From NCBI GenBank assembly GCA_963664665.2, contig CAXXMH010000002.1:1-64000 (forward strand): 64,000 bases of DNA, written 5' to 3'. Below are positions 1 to 9,519 of this stretch, piece after piece. The position numbers and the translations under genes were made by a program. The notes below the pieces were generated by a model. The model was not told the DNA's origin. It ran no database searches and was given only the letters and a program-made list of their open reading frames with translations. Origin of the DNA: Bin55 sp963664665 (lineage in GTDB: Bacteria; Pseudomonadota; Gammaproteobacteria; Pseudomonadales; Azotimanducaceae). Each line of letters opens with the position of its first letter. Within the stretch, counting starts at the first letter, position 1.

Positions 1-3000
1 TGAAATCGCAATCCGCATCGCTCAAGCTGCCAGCGATTTAGCGATTACTTCGATAGGAATTCACTCCAACGACGACGAATCAAGTCTCCATGTAAAGTCG
101 GTTGATGAGGCGTATGCTCTCGAAGGCACTGGCGTGTCTGCTTACCTTGACATCGATCAGATCGTCGCCGCTGCAAAGGAGACGAACTGCGATGCAATAC
201 ATCCTGGATACGGTTTCTTAGCCGAGAGTGCGAGTTTCGCTACCGCTGTTGAGGATGCTGGGCTCATCTTCGTGGGTCCGTCCCCAGCATCACTAGCACT
301 ATGTGGAGACAAATCCGAAGCGCGAAAAACTGCGGTTGATGCGGGCGTTCCAATCGTAAGCGGTACGGATCGCGCAACATCGCTTGAAGATGTCGAGCGC
401 TTTTTCGATTCGCTGGGTCCCGATAACGCGATCATGATCAAAGCGATTGCGGGTGGCGGCGGACGTGGAACTCGAGTGGTGACGGATCGTGACGAGATTG
501 AGGCTGCCTACGAACGCTGCCAGTCGGAAGCACATACCGCCTTTGGCAATGGTGATCTCTACGTTGAGCAGCTGATCGAAAACGCAAGACACATCGAAGT
601 GCAAATCGTTGGTGACGGGCAAGGACATGCAGTCGATTTTCACACTCGCGAATGCAGTGCCCAGCGCCGACATCAAAAACTCATTGAAGTCGCACCAGCG
701 TTTGGTTTACCAGAAGCGACACTAAAGGCAATTGAGACGAGCGCAGTCAAAATCGCCGAGAAGTTGGCCTATAGGAGTCTAGGTACGTTCGAGTTTTTAG
801 TGGATGCTGACAGTCAGGAGACGTTCGCTTTCATTGAAGCGAACGCTCGACTACAGGTTGAGCATACGGTGACTGAAATGGTCACTGGTTTAGACCTGGT
901 GCAGACTCAGCTTCGCCTAGCAAGTGGTGACACATTTGATGACCTGCAATTGGACGGATGGTCCCAGCACGGAACGACAGGCTATGCCATTCAATGTCGA
1001 GTCAACATGGAAGAGATTGCACCGAGCGGCGAGGTATGGCCGTCTGGAGGCACGATCTCACGCTATGAAATGCCGACCGGTCCGGGTATTCGCGTGGATG
1101 GATTCGGTTACAGTGGTTACACCACATCGTCTAACTTTGATTCGTTACTTTGCAAGATCATCGTGTCGAGTCGGTCCGACGAGTTAGACATTGTCATTGA
1201 ACGTGCAAGACGAGCGCTGAACCACTGTCATGTCGAAGGGATTCGAACCAATCTCGAGTTTCTACAGCAAATCCTGAGTTCAGACGCATTCCGAAATGGC
1301 GAAGTGACGACGCGTTGGGTGGATCAGAACGTTGCAGATCTCGCGGAACGCGCTCTTAAATCTCGGGAATCGGATTTCACATCAGAAGCGACGGCTTCCG
1401 GCCTGGCCGGTGCTCAAGTCGATTCGCGCGATCCACTTGCGTTGTTTGAATACGCAGATGCAATCAAGAAAGCGAAGGCCGAAGCAACTGCGGACGACGA
1501 TGAACTCGCGAGCGACATTGATCTGGTCGGTCCGGATGGCTCAATTGGCCAACCGGCACCCATTCAAGGCACGATCGTAAGCGTGAAGGTTAAGGAAGGC
1601 GACGCGGTCGCAGCCAACCAGGAACTGGTCGTTATGGAAGCCATGAAAATGGAACACGTAATCAGTGCGAGTGTGAACGGCATCGTTAGACGCGTAGATG
1701 TTGAAGTGGGTAACGTCATTCAGGAAGGTCATCCGCTCGTGTTCGTTGAAGCAGCAGACGTTGACGTGACTGATATTGAAGGGGATGAAGAGTTAGACCT
1801 CGATCACATGCGCGGAGACCTTCAGGAATCCATCGAACGCCACGAGTGGATCTACGACGAGAATCGTCCAAAGGCGATGGAACGTCGAGAACGCACTGGG
1901 CAGCAGACGGCGCGCAAGAACATCAATGATCTTTGTGACGAAGACAGTTTCATCGAGTACGGTCCACTAGTTCTGGCGGCGCAACGCCGTCGCCGCACCG
2001 AGCAATGGTTGCGAGAAAACACGGCTGCGGATGGACTGATTTGTGGCGTCGGAACGGTGAACTCGAGGCTCTTTCCCGATCGCGACGCTAGATGTGTCGC
2101 GGTTGCGTACGACTACACCGTATTTGCAGGTACACAAGGTCACAAAAACCACTACAAACAAGATCGCATATTCGAGTTAGCTAATCGATTCAGACTACCA
2201 GTCATTCTGTTTAGTGAGGGTGGTGGAGGTCGACCAGGCGACACGGATGGTGGTGGCGGAGTGGGCATGGACACCTATACGTTCACGCAATGGTCAAAGC
2301 TGTCGGCCAAGGTGCCGCTAGTCGGCGTAAACTCCGGTCGATGCTTTGCAGGGAATACTGCTTTATTGGGGTGCTGTGATGTCATCATCGCAACCAAGAA
2401 GTCCACGATCGCGATGGGCGGTCCAGCCATGATCGAGGGTGGTGGACTGGGAATCTACACGCCCGAAGAAGTCGGACCGATGTCTTTTCAAGTTCCGAAT
2501 GGCGTGGTCGACATCATCGTCGACGACGAACAGGAGTTAATTTCGACCGCCAAGAAATACATCTCCTATTTTCAAGGCACGATCAGTGAGTGGGAATCGC
2601 CGGATCAGAGGAAGATGCGACACGTCGTGCCCGAGAATCGATTACGGATGTACAACGTGCGTGACGTGATTCACACGTTGGCAGATGTGGACTCGGTGTT
2701 GGAGATCAGAGAGAACTTTGGCATCGGCATTGTCACGTGTTTCATAAGAATTGAGGGGAAACCCTTTGGTTTGATCGCGAATAACGCACATCATTTAGCC
2801 GGTGCGATCGATACAGACGGGGCGGATAAAGCCGCTCGATTTCTACAACTCTGCGACGCATTCGATCTTCCCGTGATAAGCATCATGGACTGTCCGGGCA
2901 TCATGGTAGGACCTGAGGTCGAGAAGACCGCGCTCGTTCGTCATTCCTGTCGGTTATTCAACACCGGCGCAAATCTCTCGGTACCCATGTTCGGGGTGAT

Positions 3001-3364
3001 CATCCGGAAGGCTTATGGCCTTGGCGTACAGGCGATGTGCGGTGGCTCCTCACTTGTACCGTTTTTCTGCGTTGCCTGGCCGACCGCGGAGTTCGCTGGA
3101 ATGAATATTGAAGGTTCCGTGAAACTCGGCTACCGCAATGAGCTCATGGAATTAGAAACTGCTGAGGATCGAATCAAACGGTTCGACGAGATGGTGGCAA
3201 GCTCGTACGAACGAGCGAAAGCGGTCAACTCAGCGACGTTTTTCGGGGTTGATGATGTGATTGATCCCGCAACGACTCGAAGCTGGATCGTTCGCGGCAT
3301 GAAGAGCTTGCCTGAACCCATACCGAGCGACTCGAAAAAGCGTCCTTACATAGATACGTGGTAG
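1..3364 (+). CDS. Single-chain biotin-dependent acyl-CoA carboxylase (BC-BCCP-CT), 5' end outside window
   Basis: The reading frame is open from base 2 and begins with EIAIRI, the conserved start of biotin carboxylase, so only about nine N-terminal residues lie outside the window. In order it contains biotin carboxylase with the ATP-grasp glycine loop GGGGRG and the ARLQVEHT motif, a biotin-carrier domain with EAMKMEH (biotinyl-lysine codon at 1646-1648), and both halves of a carboxyltransferase. About 1130 residues in one chain fits the homohexameric long-chain acyl-CoA carboxylase (LCC) family rather than two-subunit PCC/MCC enzymes. Expected role: ATP- and bicarbonate-dependent carboxylation of an acyl-CoA in the cytoplasm; the substrate cannot be read from sequence. 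A clear paralogue lies at 29916-33302. It converges on the esterase gene. Confidence 0.93.
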   Translation, partial: EIAIRIAQAASDLAITSIGIHSNDDESSLHVKSVDEAYALEGTGVSAYLDIDQIVAAAKETNCDAIHPGYGFLAESASFATAVEDAGLIFVGPSPASLALCGDKSEARKTAVDAGVPIVSGTDRATSLEDVERFFDSLGPDNAIMIKAIAGGGGRGTRVVTDRDEIEAAYERCQSEAHTAFGNGDLYVEQLIENARHIEVQIVGDGQGHAVDFHTRECSAQRRHQKLIEVAPAFGLPEATLKAIETSAVKIAEKLAYRSLGTFEFLVDADSQETFAFIEANARLQVEHTVTEMVTGLDLVQTQLRLASGDTFDDLQLDGWSQHGTTGYAIQCRVNMEEIAPSGEVWPSGGTISRYEMPTGPGIRVDGFGYSGYTTSSNFDSLLCKIIVSSRSDELDIVIERARRALNHCHVEGIRTNLEFLQQILSSDAFRNGEVTTRWVDQNVADLAERALKSRESDFTSEATASGLAGAQVDSRDPLALFEYADAIKKAKAEATADDDELASDIDLVGPDGSIGQPAPIQGTIVSVKVKEGDAVAANQELVVMEAMKMEHVISASVNGIVRRVDVEVGNVIQEGHPLVFVEAADVDVTDIEGDEELDLDHMRGDLQESIERHEWIYDENRPKAMERRERTGQQTARKNINDLCDEDSFIEYGPLVLAAQRRRRTEQWLRENTAADGLICGVGTVNSRLFPDRDARCVAVAYDYTVFAGTQGHKNHYKQDRIFELANRFRLPVILFSEGGGGRPGDTDGGGGVGMDTYTFTQWSKLSAKVPLVGVNSGRCFAGNTALLGCCDVIIATKKSTIAMGGPAMIEGGGLGIYTPEEVGPMSFQVPNGVVDIIVDDEQELISTAKKYISYFQGTISEWESPDQRKMRHVVPENRLRMYNVRDVIHTLADVDSVLEIRENFGIGIVTCFIRIEGKPFGLIANNAHHLAGAIDTDGADKAARFLQLCDAFDLPVISIMDCPGIMVGPEVEKTALVRHSCRLFNTGANLSVPMFGVIIRKAYGLGVQAMCGGSSLVPFFCVAWPTAEFAGMNIEGSVKLGYRNELMELETAEDRIKRFDEMVASSYERAKAVNSATFFGVDDVIDPATTRSWIVRGMKSLPEPIPSDSKKRPYIDTW

Positions 3365-3391
3365 TCTCTGGCTTCTTACTACCAGGAGACT
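3363..3391. terminator. Possible bidirectional hairpin between convergent genes
   Basis: GTCTCTGG at 3364-3371 pairs with CCA-G-GAGAC at 382-3390 (3382-3390), giving an eight to nine base-pair stem with one bulged G. An outer A-T pair extends it. It overlaps the stop codon of the carboxylase and ends inside the esterase gene. There is no clear U-tract, so terminator function is only inferred from its place in a convergent gap. Confidence 0.3.
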
Positions 3392-5187
3392 TGGTTAGGA
3401 TCGATGTGGTCGCACCCCATGTTTTCAAGATCGCTCTCTCGATAAACAGGCGTATTTCGTAAGTTTCTGATGTATGTGTGGCAATAAGTGTCCTTGTCGT
3501 TAAACGATTGGTCGTTGATTAACTCGTCTCGAATTGATTGATAAGTCACGAGCTCGTCCACCATGCGGATGCCGCCGTCAGCCTGTGTGTCGAAGATGAT
3601 GTTAGTCTGATCGTCCACACCGAAAGGCGTCCATTCAACCTCCGTGCCATCTCGTCCTCGTGATGGATTTCCACTATATGCAAACTCGGCCCAGTAGGAC
3701 ATCATGCTCTTGCTCAACGCAAACTGCGCATCGTCGTTAGGGTAGAAGCCTGCGAGCATGTTTCGACCCGAGAAACTTCCGAAAACAAATGGGATTTCAA
3801 TCGCGTGACCCGCACCAAGTGCTTCCGTTAGGTCGAAAAAGATCGTACTAGCTTCCTCGTCCCAGTCGAACCGATACGTGAAGACAGCGTCGTTCCCTCC
3901 TGATCTCATTGCAGTCGCAATTTGATCGACGCCGTGAACCTTCCATTCCTGTGCCCCGTAATAAACCACCCGACGATAGTCGTTTTCATCTTTTATAGAT
4001 GGAAATACACCGAAGAGGTAATCGACATATTCCGGGTTTTGAAGCATGAAGAGGGTTGGTTCATCGCGATTGCTTCCGAGAATCACCGGGACGTCGTTGT
4101 AATTGAGTGTGTTGCTGAAGATCTGTTGAACCGTACCTGTCGGCAACACCATGTTGTCTCCAAAGGCGCTTGGGAAATTGATCATGCCGAAACCACCATC
4201 ACTGCTTAACGTCGCGTAGATCGCCGAAGGCGGCCGTGATTTCAAATACTCGGTGAGTTCTTGCGGGCTCCAGTCCTGCTGAAGTGCGTTCGCTTCAGTT
4301 TCGTTAGACGCACGATCGTCGATTCTCAGCAGGCGGTTGACAATTTCTCGAGCGCTATTCGCGTGACCATCTTCACTAGCGAGCATGTACCCACGCTCTG
4401 GCTTTTCAACGCGGTAGGAGCCGCTCTGTGAGATCGCTCGGTGAAATAAACCCTTCGCTTTCGGTGATGCCATGAGTGCCAGTGCGTTGTAGCCGCCGGC
4501 CGATTCACCAAATACCGTGACGTTGTCTGGGTTGCCTCCGAAGCTGCGAATATTGTCCTGCACCCACTGTAGCGCACGTACGAGATCTAACGTCCCGAAA
4601 TTGCCACTTTGTTGTTCGCTGACTGCTAGGACATCTGGGTGATTGAACCAACCGAGAAGTCCTAAACGATAGTTGGTTGTGACAACGACGAGTTTGTGCG
4701 TCGAGGCTAAAACGGAGGCGTTGTATGTCGCTGCTTCACCGACTGAGTTACCGCCACCATGAATCCAGAACATGACCGGCGCGTTGATGGTGTTCGGTGG
4801 TGACCAAATATTGAGATAGAGGCAATCCTCACTGCCAACGACCCCTTCCGCATTCTCCGTACTCTCGCGAAGCGTGGGATTCGCGAATTGCACGCATGCG
4901 TCTCCGAACGCAAGCGCCGGTTTGATTCCCGTATGAGGTTCAGGCGGTTGCGGTTCAACCCAGCGGAGTTCATCTATTGGTGGCGCGGCAAAAGGGATTC
5001 CTAGCCATGCCCGAGCGCCATTTGAATCCATAAACCCTGCGTATTCGCCTTCGGTGGTGAGCCGACTCGTCGTTGGTTCAAGTACTGGAGGTTTCTCGGG
5101 CGGGGGTTCTTCCGGCCACACAAAGTAAATCACGGCCAGTGCGAGAACGAGCAGAGCGATGAGCCCCAAGGCGATCTTTCTTAGCAT
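3379..5187 (-). CDS. Type B carboxylesterase, membrane-anchored
   Basis: A 602-residue serine hydrolase of the carboxylesterase/cholinesterase family. Residues about 4-24 form a hydrophobic segment after a short basic N-terminus, followed by a proline-rich linker. This indicates an inner-membrane anchor or uncleaved signal with a periplasmic enzyme. Family motifs visible are EDCLYLNIW, the oxyanion loop HGGGN, the nucleophile elbow GESAG (Ser229), the acidic-residue motif SNRDEP and the histidine motif GAGHAIEIPFVFG, so the triad is complete. It likely hydrolyses carboxylic esters; the substrate is unknown. It is divergent from the GPH transporter across 131 bases, which suggests a possible shared uptake and hydrolysis role (inference). 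Confidence 0.9.
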   Translation of the reverse strand: MLRKIALGLIALLVLALAVIYFVWPEEPPPEKPPVLEPTTSRLTTEGEYAGFMDSNGARAWLGIPFAAPPIDELRWVEPQPPEPHTGIKPALAFGDACVQFANPTLRESTENAEGVVGSEDCLYLNIWSPPNTINAPVMFWIHGGGNSVGEAATYNASVLASTHKLVVVTTNYRLGLLGWFNHPDVLAVSEQQSGNFGTLDLVRALQWVQDNIRSFGGNPDNVTVFGESAGGYNALALMASPKAKGLFHRAISQSGSYRVEKPERGYMLASEDGHANSAREIVNRLLRIDDRASNETEANALQQDWSPQELTEYLKSRPPSAIYATLSSDGGFGMINFPSAFGDNMVLPTGTVQQIFSNTLNYNDVPVILGSNRDEPTLFMLQNPEYVDYLFGVFPSIKDENDYRRVVYYGAQEWKVHGVDQIATAMRSGGNDAVFTYRFDWDEEASTIFFDLTEALGAGHAIEIPFVFGSFSGRNMLAGFYPNDDAQFALSKSMMSYWAEFAYSGNPSRGRDGTEVEWTPFGVDDQTNIIFDTQADGGIRMVDELVTYQSIRDELINDQSFNDKDTYCHTYIRNLRNTPVYRESDLENMGCDHIDPNQVSW

Positions 5188-5318
5188 GACGGAAACCTTA
5201 GCCGAATTAGCATGAGTGACGTCTCAATTGAAGCAATAACCAAACGCCCGTGCGGCAAAAGTTCTAGCATTGCGCACTTGATTAAAGCACAGATGAAGAA
5301 GGGCAGCATTTCATAACC

Positions 5319-6659
5319 ATGATGATGAAGTTTCGTTCGCGCTTGGCTTATGCGGTCGGCGATGCAGGCATCAACCTGTATTTCATGTCGACACTGTCAT
5401 TTTTATTGTTCTTCTACACTGATTTTTACGGAATTTCCGCTGCGGTCGCAGCCGGTATTTTCTTCGTGGCGCGAGTTGTAGATGCAGTAACAGATCCATT
5501 CATGGGTTATCTGGCCGATCACACGCGTTCGAGATGGGGTCGCTTTCGTCCGTATCTGGCATTCGGAGCAATTCCGTTGGCGGTCATTTCAGTTGCAACG
5601 TTCACGATTCCTGACTTCAATGAGACAGGCAAGATCATTTGGGCTTTTGTCACGTATGTGCTCTTCGGCGTGATCTATACCGTCGTCACGATCCCGTATG
5701 CGGCCATGACAAGCGTCCTGACGGACGATCATGACGAACGTGCGACATTGACGACGTTACGCATGGGCGGTGCATTTTCTGGGGCAATGGTGGTAATGCT
5801 CGGAATGATGACGCTCGTAGAGTTCTTCGGTTTCGAAAACGGATTCCAATACACGATGGTTCTGTACGGGATCATCGGTACCGCCCTTTTATGGTGGTCG
5901 TTTGGAGGCACCAAGGAACGTACGGATCTCGCGCTGCCGGAACAACGCATTTCGTTACCCAATGCGATGAAGGCGTTGTTCAGAAATTCGCCCCTGTGGA
6001 TCGTGATCTCTTTGTTCATCCTCGGCATGTTGGCATTCACGTTTCGACAAACGGTCGCCCCCTTTTACTTCAAATACACGCTGGAACGACCGGATCTCTT
6101 AACGAGTTTCTTCTCAATCACCTTGGCGGTGATGTTCGCCGGATTGATATGCGTGCCCCCTTTGACTAAACGGTTCGGAAAAGCGGCAACTGTTCAGATC
6201 GGCGCGATCGTGGCGATGATCGGCGCGGCCGGGTTCTATTTCAATGATCCGGGCAATATCTTGATGGTGTACGTATGGGGCTGCATCATGGCGATCGGAG
6301 GAGCCCCAATTGCGGTCTTAGGTTGGGCTATGCTCGCTGACACGATCGAGTACGCGCAACACGCACACGACGTTCGCGCGGACGGCGTCATTTACTCGAC
6401 TGCGAGTTTCTTCCAGAAGGTGGGTAAAGCGGTTGCGGGTACAGCAATCCCTGCGATTCTCGCGTTAACAGGATTCGTTGCCAATCAGGTGCAATCGAGT
6501 GAGGTCCTTGGCGGTATCCTGTTGTGCATCGCTGTCATACCGTTCATTGCGAATCTAGCGCTCTTTGGGATACCTTTCGTCTATAAGCTCGATGCCGACG
6601 CGCATGGTCAGATCGTACGTGAACTCAAGGATCGGCTCAGCAGGGTATCATCGACTTAA
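5319..6659 (+). CDS. GPH-family (MelB-like) sugar:cation symporter
   Basis: A 446-residue multi-spanning membrane protein of the glycoside-pentoside-hexuronide family within the MFS. The N-terminal half carries the family pattern GDAGINLYF, then DAVTDPFMGYLAD and RSRWGRFRPY, the MelB-type cation-site helix and first cytoplasmic loop. About twelve hydrophobic segments are visible. Three consecutive ATG codons at 5319-5327 leave the exact start open. Likely imports a glycoside or related small molecule with Na+ or H+. The stop codon overlaps the end of the convergent GST gene by four bases. Substrate unknown. Confidence 0.88.
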   Translation: MMMKFRSRLAYAVGDAGINLYFMSTLSFLLFFYTDFYGISAAVAAGIFFVARVVDAVTDPFMGYLADHTRSRWGRFRPYLAFGAIPLAVISVATFTIPDFNETGKIIWAFVTYVLFGVIYTVVTIPYAAMTSVLTDDHDERATLTTLRMGGAFSGAMVVMLGMMTLVEFFGFENGFQYTMVLYGIIGTALLWWSFGGTKERTDLALPEQRISLPNAMKALFRNSPLWIVISLFILGMLAFTFRQTVAPFYFKYTLERPDLLTSFFSITLAVMFAGLICVPPLTKRFGKAATVQIGAIVAMIGAAGFYFNDPGNILMVYVWGCIMAIGGAPIAVLGWAMLADTIEYAQHAHDVRADGVIYSTASFFQKVGKAVAGTAIPAILALTGFVANQVQSSEVLGGILLCIAVIPFIANLALFGIPFVYKLDADAHGQIVRELKDRLSRVSST

Positions 6660-7264
6660 GTCTCACGGGCAATTCTGAAACCTTCCCTTTCCTCGAGGAG
6701 ATGGTAATAACGCTGTGAATGAACGTGGTCGTCGGTAAGAACACCGGTTCGTTCAGCGAGCATCATCGAATAACCCATCATGATGTCAGCCGCTGTGAAG
6801 CGATCGCCAAGAAGGTACTGATTGTTCTCGACGCAACGTTCCACGCCGTCTAAACACAACCTGGCGCGTTGTGCGGCTTCCGGTACGACGGCGGCAATTC
6901 GTTCCTCAGGCGGTTTCATCACGGTGTTGTGCATGATGTCGCCTAACGGTCGCGCAAACGTTGCCTCTGCAAACCAGCACCACTGGTAATACATCGCCAA
7001 TTCCGCGGGGTCGCTCGGCACGAGATCGGCGGACCCGTAACGGTCGAGGATGTACTCAACCATCGCGCCGGATTCGTACATCGAGAAGTCACCGTCCTCA
7101 AGAACCGGTACTTTTCCGGTAGGGGACTTGGCTCGCCATTCATGAGATGTCTTGAACGCGGCGTCAAACCTTGGAATGGTTTCGATGTCGAGTGGTAAAT
7201 TGAGTTCGTGGCAAAGCCAGATAACTCGGATTGAGCGGGTGCCTTTGACGTGATATATCTTCAA
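6656..7264 (-). CDS. Glutathione S-transferase family protein
   Basis: A 202-residue soluble protein with a thioredoxin-fold N-terminal domain followed by an all-helical domain. The start shows the S-type active-site region GTRSIRV with a candidate catalytic serine, the cis-proline motif GKVPVLED, and the glutathione gamma-glutamyl site YESGAMVEYI. Around 200 residues is standard for bacterial GSTs. Expected role: glutathione conjugation or thiol-dependent reduction or isomerisation; substrate unknown. It lies between a symporter and a divergent acyl-CoA dehydrogenase. The ATG is followed directly by KIYHVKG, the first beta strand, so the start is convincing. Confidence 0.88.
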   Translation of the reverse strand: MKIYHVKGTRSIRVIWLCHELNLPLDIETIPRFDAAFKTSHEWRAKSPTGKVPVLEDGDFSMYESGAMVEYILDRYGSADLVPSDPAELAMYYQWCWFAEATFARPLGDIMHNTVMKPPEERIAAVVPEAAQRARLCLDGVERCVENNQYLLGDRFTAADIMMGYSMMLAERTGVLTDDHVHSQRYYHLLEEREGFRIARET

Positions 7265-7341
7265 TGTTTAAATCTCGAATTTGGTGACGTGTATTGTTTG
7301 AAAGTTGAACGACTTTCGAAGTTCTAACGGGGAACATATTA

Positions 7342-8535
7342 ATGAGTGAGGTAATCGAGGCATATCAGACCGAGGAACTAGAGCTTTTGCGCGAACAGAT
7401 CCGACGATTTATGCGCGACTACGTGAAACCTATCGAAGACAAACTGCCGTATAACGCAACCGGTTGTGGTCGCGAAGACCGTGTCTTACTGAAGGCAAAA
7501 GCCGAGGAAATGGGTTTGACGCGATTGTCGGTGCCAGCTGAGTACGGCGGCAACCCTGTAAGCGCGCTAACGCGGGTGGTGATCGCGGAAGAGTCGGCGA
7601 AGTGTCGACTCGGTGCGTATGCGCCGGCATTAGGCGCATTTGGCGGTGGTCCGCCTAATGTGATCTGGTCCGGTACTCCGGAGCAGATTGAGAAGTACGG
7701 TGTCCCTTGCGTTGGCGGCGGAAAGCGAGCATTTGTTGCGATTACAGAACCCACTGGTGGTTCCGATCCACGGAACAACATCTCAACTCGTGCGAGAAAA
7801 GAGGGTGATGTCTGGTTGTTAAACGGACGTAAGATGTGGATTACGGCAGCCGAGGGTGCGGACTACGGCATCATCTTTGCTAAAACGAAAGATGGGACTG
7901 ACGGTAATCCACCACAGATTACTGCATTCATTGTGGAACCGACGTTCCCGGGAATATCTTTCAATGAAATCAAAGTGATACGAGCATTATCTCCCTACGA
8001 AATCGTGCTTGAGAATTGTGAGGTACCATCTGAGAACGTACTAGGGGAAGTCGGTCAGGGATTCGGCGTAGCGCAACGTTGGTTGGTTGATGCGCGCATT
8101 CCGTATGCGGCGGGATGTGTCGGTATCGCGCAAGAAGCACTTGATATGGCTTGTGGTTGGGTTAGGCAGCGGCCAACGCGAGACGGTATGTTGGCGGATA
8201 AACAAGCTATCCAGTGGATGATCGCAGACTCGGAAGTTGAACTGCGCGCAGCACGACTGTTAGTTTATGACGCAGCGTCAAAAGTAGATGCTGGTGAGCC
8301 CGGCAAGGTTGATGCGTCGGTGTGCAAGCTCGTCGCCACGGAGACCGCTGGACGGGTAGTCGACCGTGCGATGCAGATGTTTGGTGGAATGGGTATGGCC
8401 CAAGAAATGCCGCTCGAGCGATGGTATCGTGAGCTTCGAGTCAAGCGGATCGGAGAAGGTCCGTCGGAGGTCCATCGTATGGTGATTGCACGCGACAAAC
8501 TTCGAACCACGGCAGGTGGTAGTTACTTCGGGTAG
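7342..8535 (+). CDS. Acyl-CoA dehydrogenase family protein
   Basis: A 397-residue flavoprotein of the acyl-CoA dehydrogenase superfamily. Visible signatures are AITEPTGGSDP (flavin and acyl-CoA contact loop), GRKMWIT, QMFGGMGMAQE and the C-terminal IGEGPSEVHR, whose Glu sits where the catalytic base of this family lies. It catalyses alpha,beta-dehydrogenation of an acyl-CoA, passing electrons to ETF, in the cytoplasm. Length and domain layout are normal. The GGMGMAQEMPLERWYRELR segment is typical of the long-chain/ACAD10-11-like branch, but substrate length cannot be assigned. It is divergent from the GST gene by 77 bases. Confidence 0.92.
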   Translation: MSEVIEAYQTEELELLREQIRRFMRDYVKPIEDKLPYNATGCGREDRVLLKAKAEEMGLTRLSVPAEYGGNPVSALTRVVIAEESAKCRLGAYAPALGAFGGGPPNVIWSGTPEQIEKYGVPCVGGGKRAFVAITEPTGGSDPRNNISTRARKEGDVWLLNGRKMWITAAEGADYGIIFAKTKDGTDGNPPQITAFIVEPTFPGISFNEIKVIRALSPYEIVLENCEVPSENVLGEVGQGFGVAQRWLVDARIPYAAGCVGIAQEALDMACGWVRQRPTRDGMLADKQAIQWMIADSEVELRAARLLVYDAASKVDAGEPGKVDASVCKLVATETAGRVVDRAMQMFGGMGMAQEMPLERWYRELRVKRIGEGPSEVHRMVIARDKLRTTAGGSYFG

Positions 8536-8585
8536 ATTGTGTGTCTACAAGGGATATGCCCGAAGAAGATGTCAACGACTAACGA

Positions 8586-8957
8586 CTAAGTGATCGCGTC
8601 ACGTAAGGAAAGGGGAGGAAATATCAGCGTCCCGAGCTTGCCTATCACCTCGGCGAGTGTACGAGGTTTTGACCTCATAGCGAATCGCACACGTCTGGCC
8701 TTCCAATCCAGACTTTTTATTTGATCCACGAGTACGACGCCGGTTACGGTGCCTGATTTCGGGAGTGCAACCTCGTATGGGTAATCCTTGACTCGTGAGG
8801 TAATTGGACAGCAAATCGCTAGACGGCTGCGCTCGTTATAGCTCTTAGGGCTAATGACGAGAGAGGGTCTGTGTCCGGATTGCTCTCGTCCTATCTGAGG
8901 AGTAAAGCTAAGCCACACGATATCTCCACGTTCCGGCACATACTCTGCCTCTACCAC
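8586..8957 (-). CDS. mazF: MazF/PemK-family endoribonuclease toxin
   Basis: A 123-residue protein with the MazF core: RGDIVWLSFTPQIGREQSGHRP near the N-terminus, then LVISPKSYN, YPYEVALP and VLVDQIKSLDW. These match E. coli MazF block by block, including the RGD/EQxGxRP loop used for RNA cleavage. Expected role: sequence-specific mRNA cleavage when freed from its antitoxin. Its start overlaps the end of the upstream antitoxin gene by seven bases, the classic translationally coupled toxin-antitoxin order. The cleavage sequence cannot be predicted from this. Confidence 0.93.
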   Translation of the reverse strand: MVEAEYVPERGDIVWLSFTPQIGREQSGHRPSLVISPKSYNERSRLAICCPITSRVKDYPYEVALPKSGTVTGVVLVDQIKSLDWKARRVRFAMRSKPRTLAEVIGKLGTLIFPPLSLRDAIT

Positions 8958-9190
8958 TCTTCAACACCCTGTACCAATCCAGTATCAATTTCACGATGTC
9001 GATTCTCGGGTGTGATTCGGTTCACCAATTCGTCGTGATCGTACTCCCGTACGGACATCAGGATTTGGCCAGAATGCACTTCTAGGCTTAGAGACGAGCC
9101 CTCCGAAATTCCACATTGTTCAGCGACTGCTTTAGGGATGCGAATGGCCAGGCTGCTCCCCCATTTCCCAACGTGCGTGTTCAAACTCAT
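8951..9190 (-). CDS. mazE: MazE-family antitoxin (AbrB-type DNA-binding)
   Basis: A 79-residue protein with an AbrB/MazE swapped-hairpin N-terminus (VGKWGSSLAIRIPKAV) and an acidic C-terminal tail with the MazE-typical VNRITPENRHREID, the toxin-wrapping segment. Expected role: neutralises the downstream MazF toxin and represses its own promoter. A Shine-Dalgarno-like GGAG stands about seven bases before the ATG. First gene of the two-gene minus-strand operon. The pair sits between metabolic genes with no visible mobile-element remains. Confidence 0.93.
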   Translation of the reverse strand: MSLNTHVGKWGSSLAIRIPKAVAEQCGISEGSSLSLEVHSGQILMSVREYDHDELVNRITPENRHREIDTGLVQGVEEW

Positions 9191-9202
9191 AGTTGCTCCG
9201 AT

Positions 9203-9224
9203 TTAATCTATATTGTATATCTTT
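9203..9224 (-). promoter_or_regulatory. AT-rich imperfect palindrome upstream of mazE (candidate autoregulatory operator)
   Basis: Read on the minus strand, AGATATACAATATAGAT lies about 20 bases before the mazE ATG. It combines a possible -10 element with an imperfect dyad. MazE-family antitoxins bind AT-rich palindromes over their promoters, so this is a reasonable operator; symmetry is incomplete. Confidence 0.3.
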
Positions 9225-9519
9225 TGGCTAAACCACTAGAAGCCGATTCGCAGAGATACATACGCGTTTTTGATCGAAGTTACTTTCGTGGACGTAATTT
9301 CTCCGCATTGGGAGCACCGAGATTCTGCGCAATGGCAGCTAGATTGTTTGACGGCAAACGTGCCATCGAAGTAGAACGCAGAATTCGTGTAGATCGAGAG
9401 TACGAATTAGCTGAAAAAACCTGGCTTTTAGGGTGGTACCCAATTGGGATTTCCAAAATCACTCCAACCGAGCACTGGCAAACGTGCAGAATTCGGCGCT
9501 CCGAAATAAGGAAACGAGT
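9225..9519. other. Intergenic stretch without a supportable gene
   Basis: Between the mazE start and the hydroxyacid dehydrogenase start are about 330 non-coding bases. Open frames cross it on both strands, but none has recognisable protein features or a good ribosome site. No repeat or strong hairpin was seen. The plus-strand end carries AAGGAAAC, the ribosome-binding site of the next gene, about six bases before its ATG. Confidence 0.6.

Noticed and set aside
6653..6662. Ten-base palindrome GACTTAAGTC at the overlapping stops of the symporter and GST genes
   Set aside because: Too short, no loop, and made of the two coding ends; likely chance.
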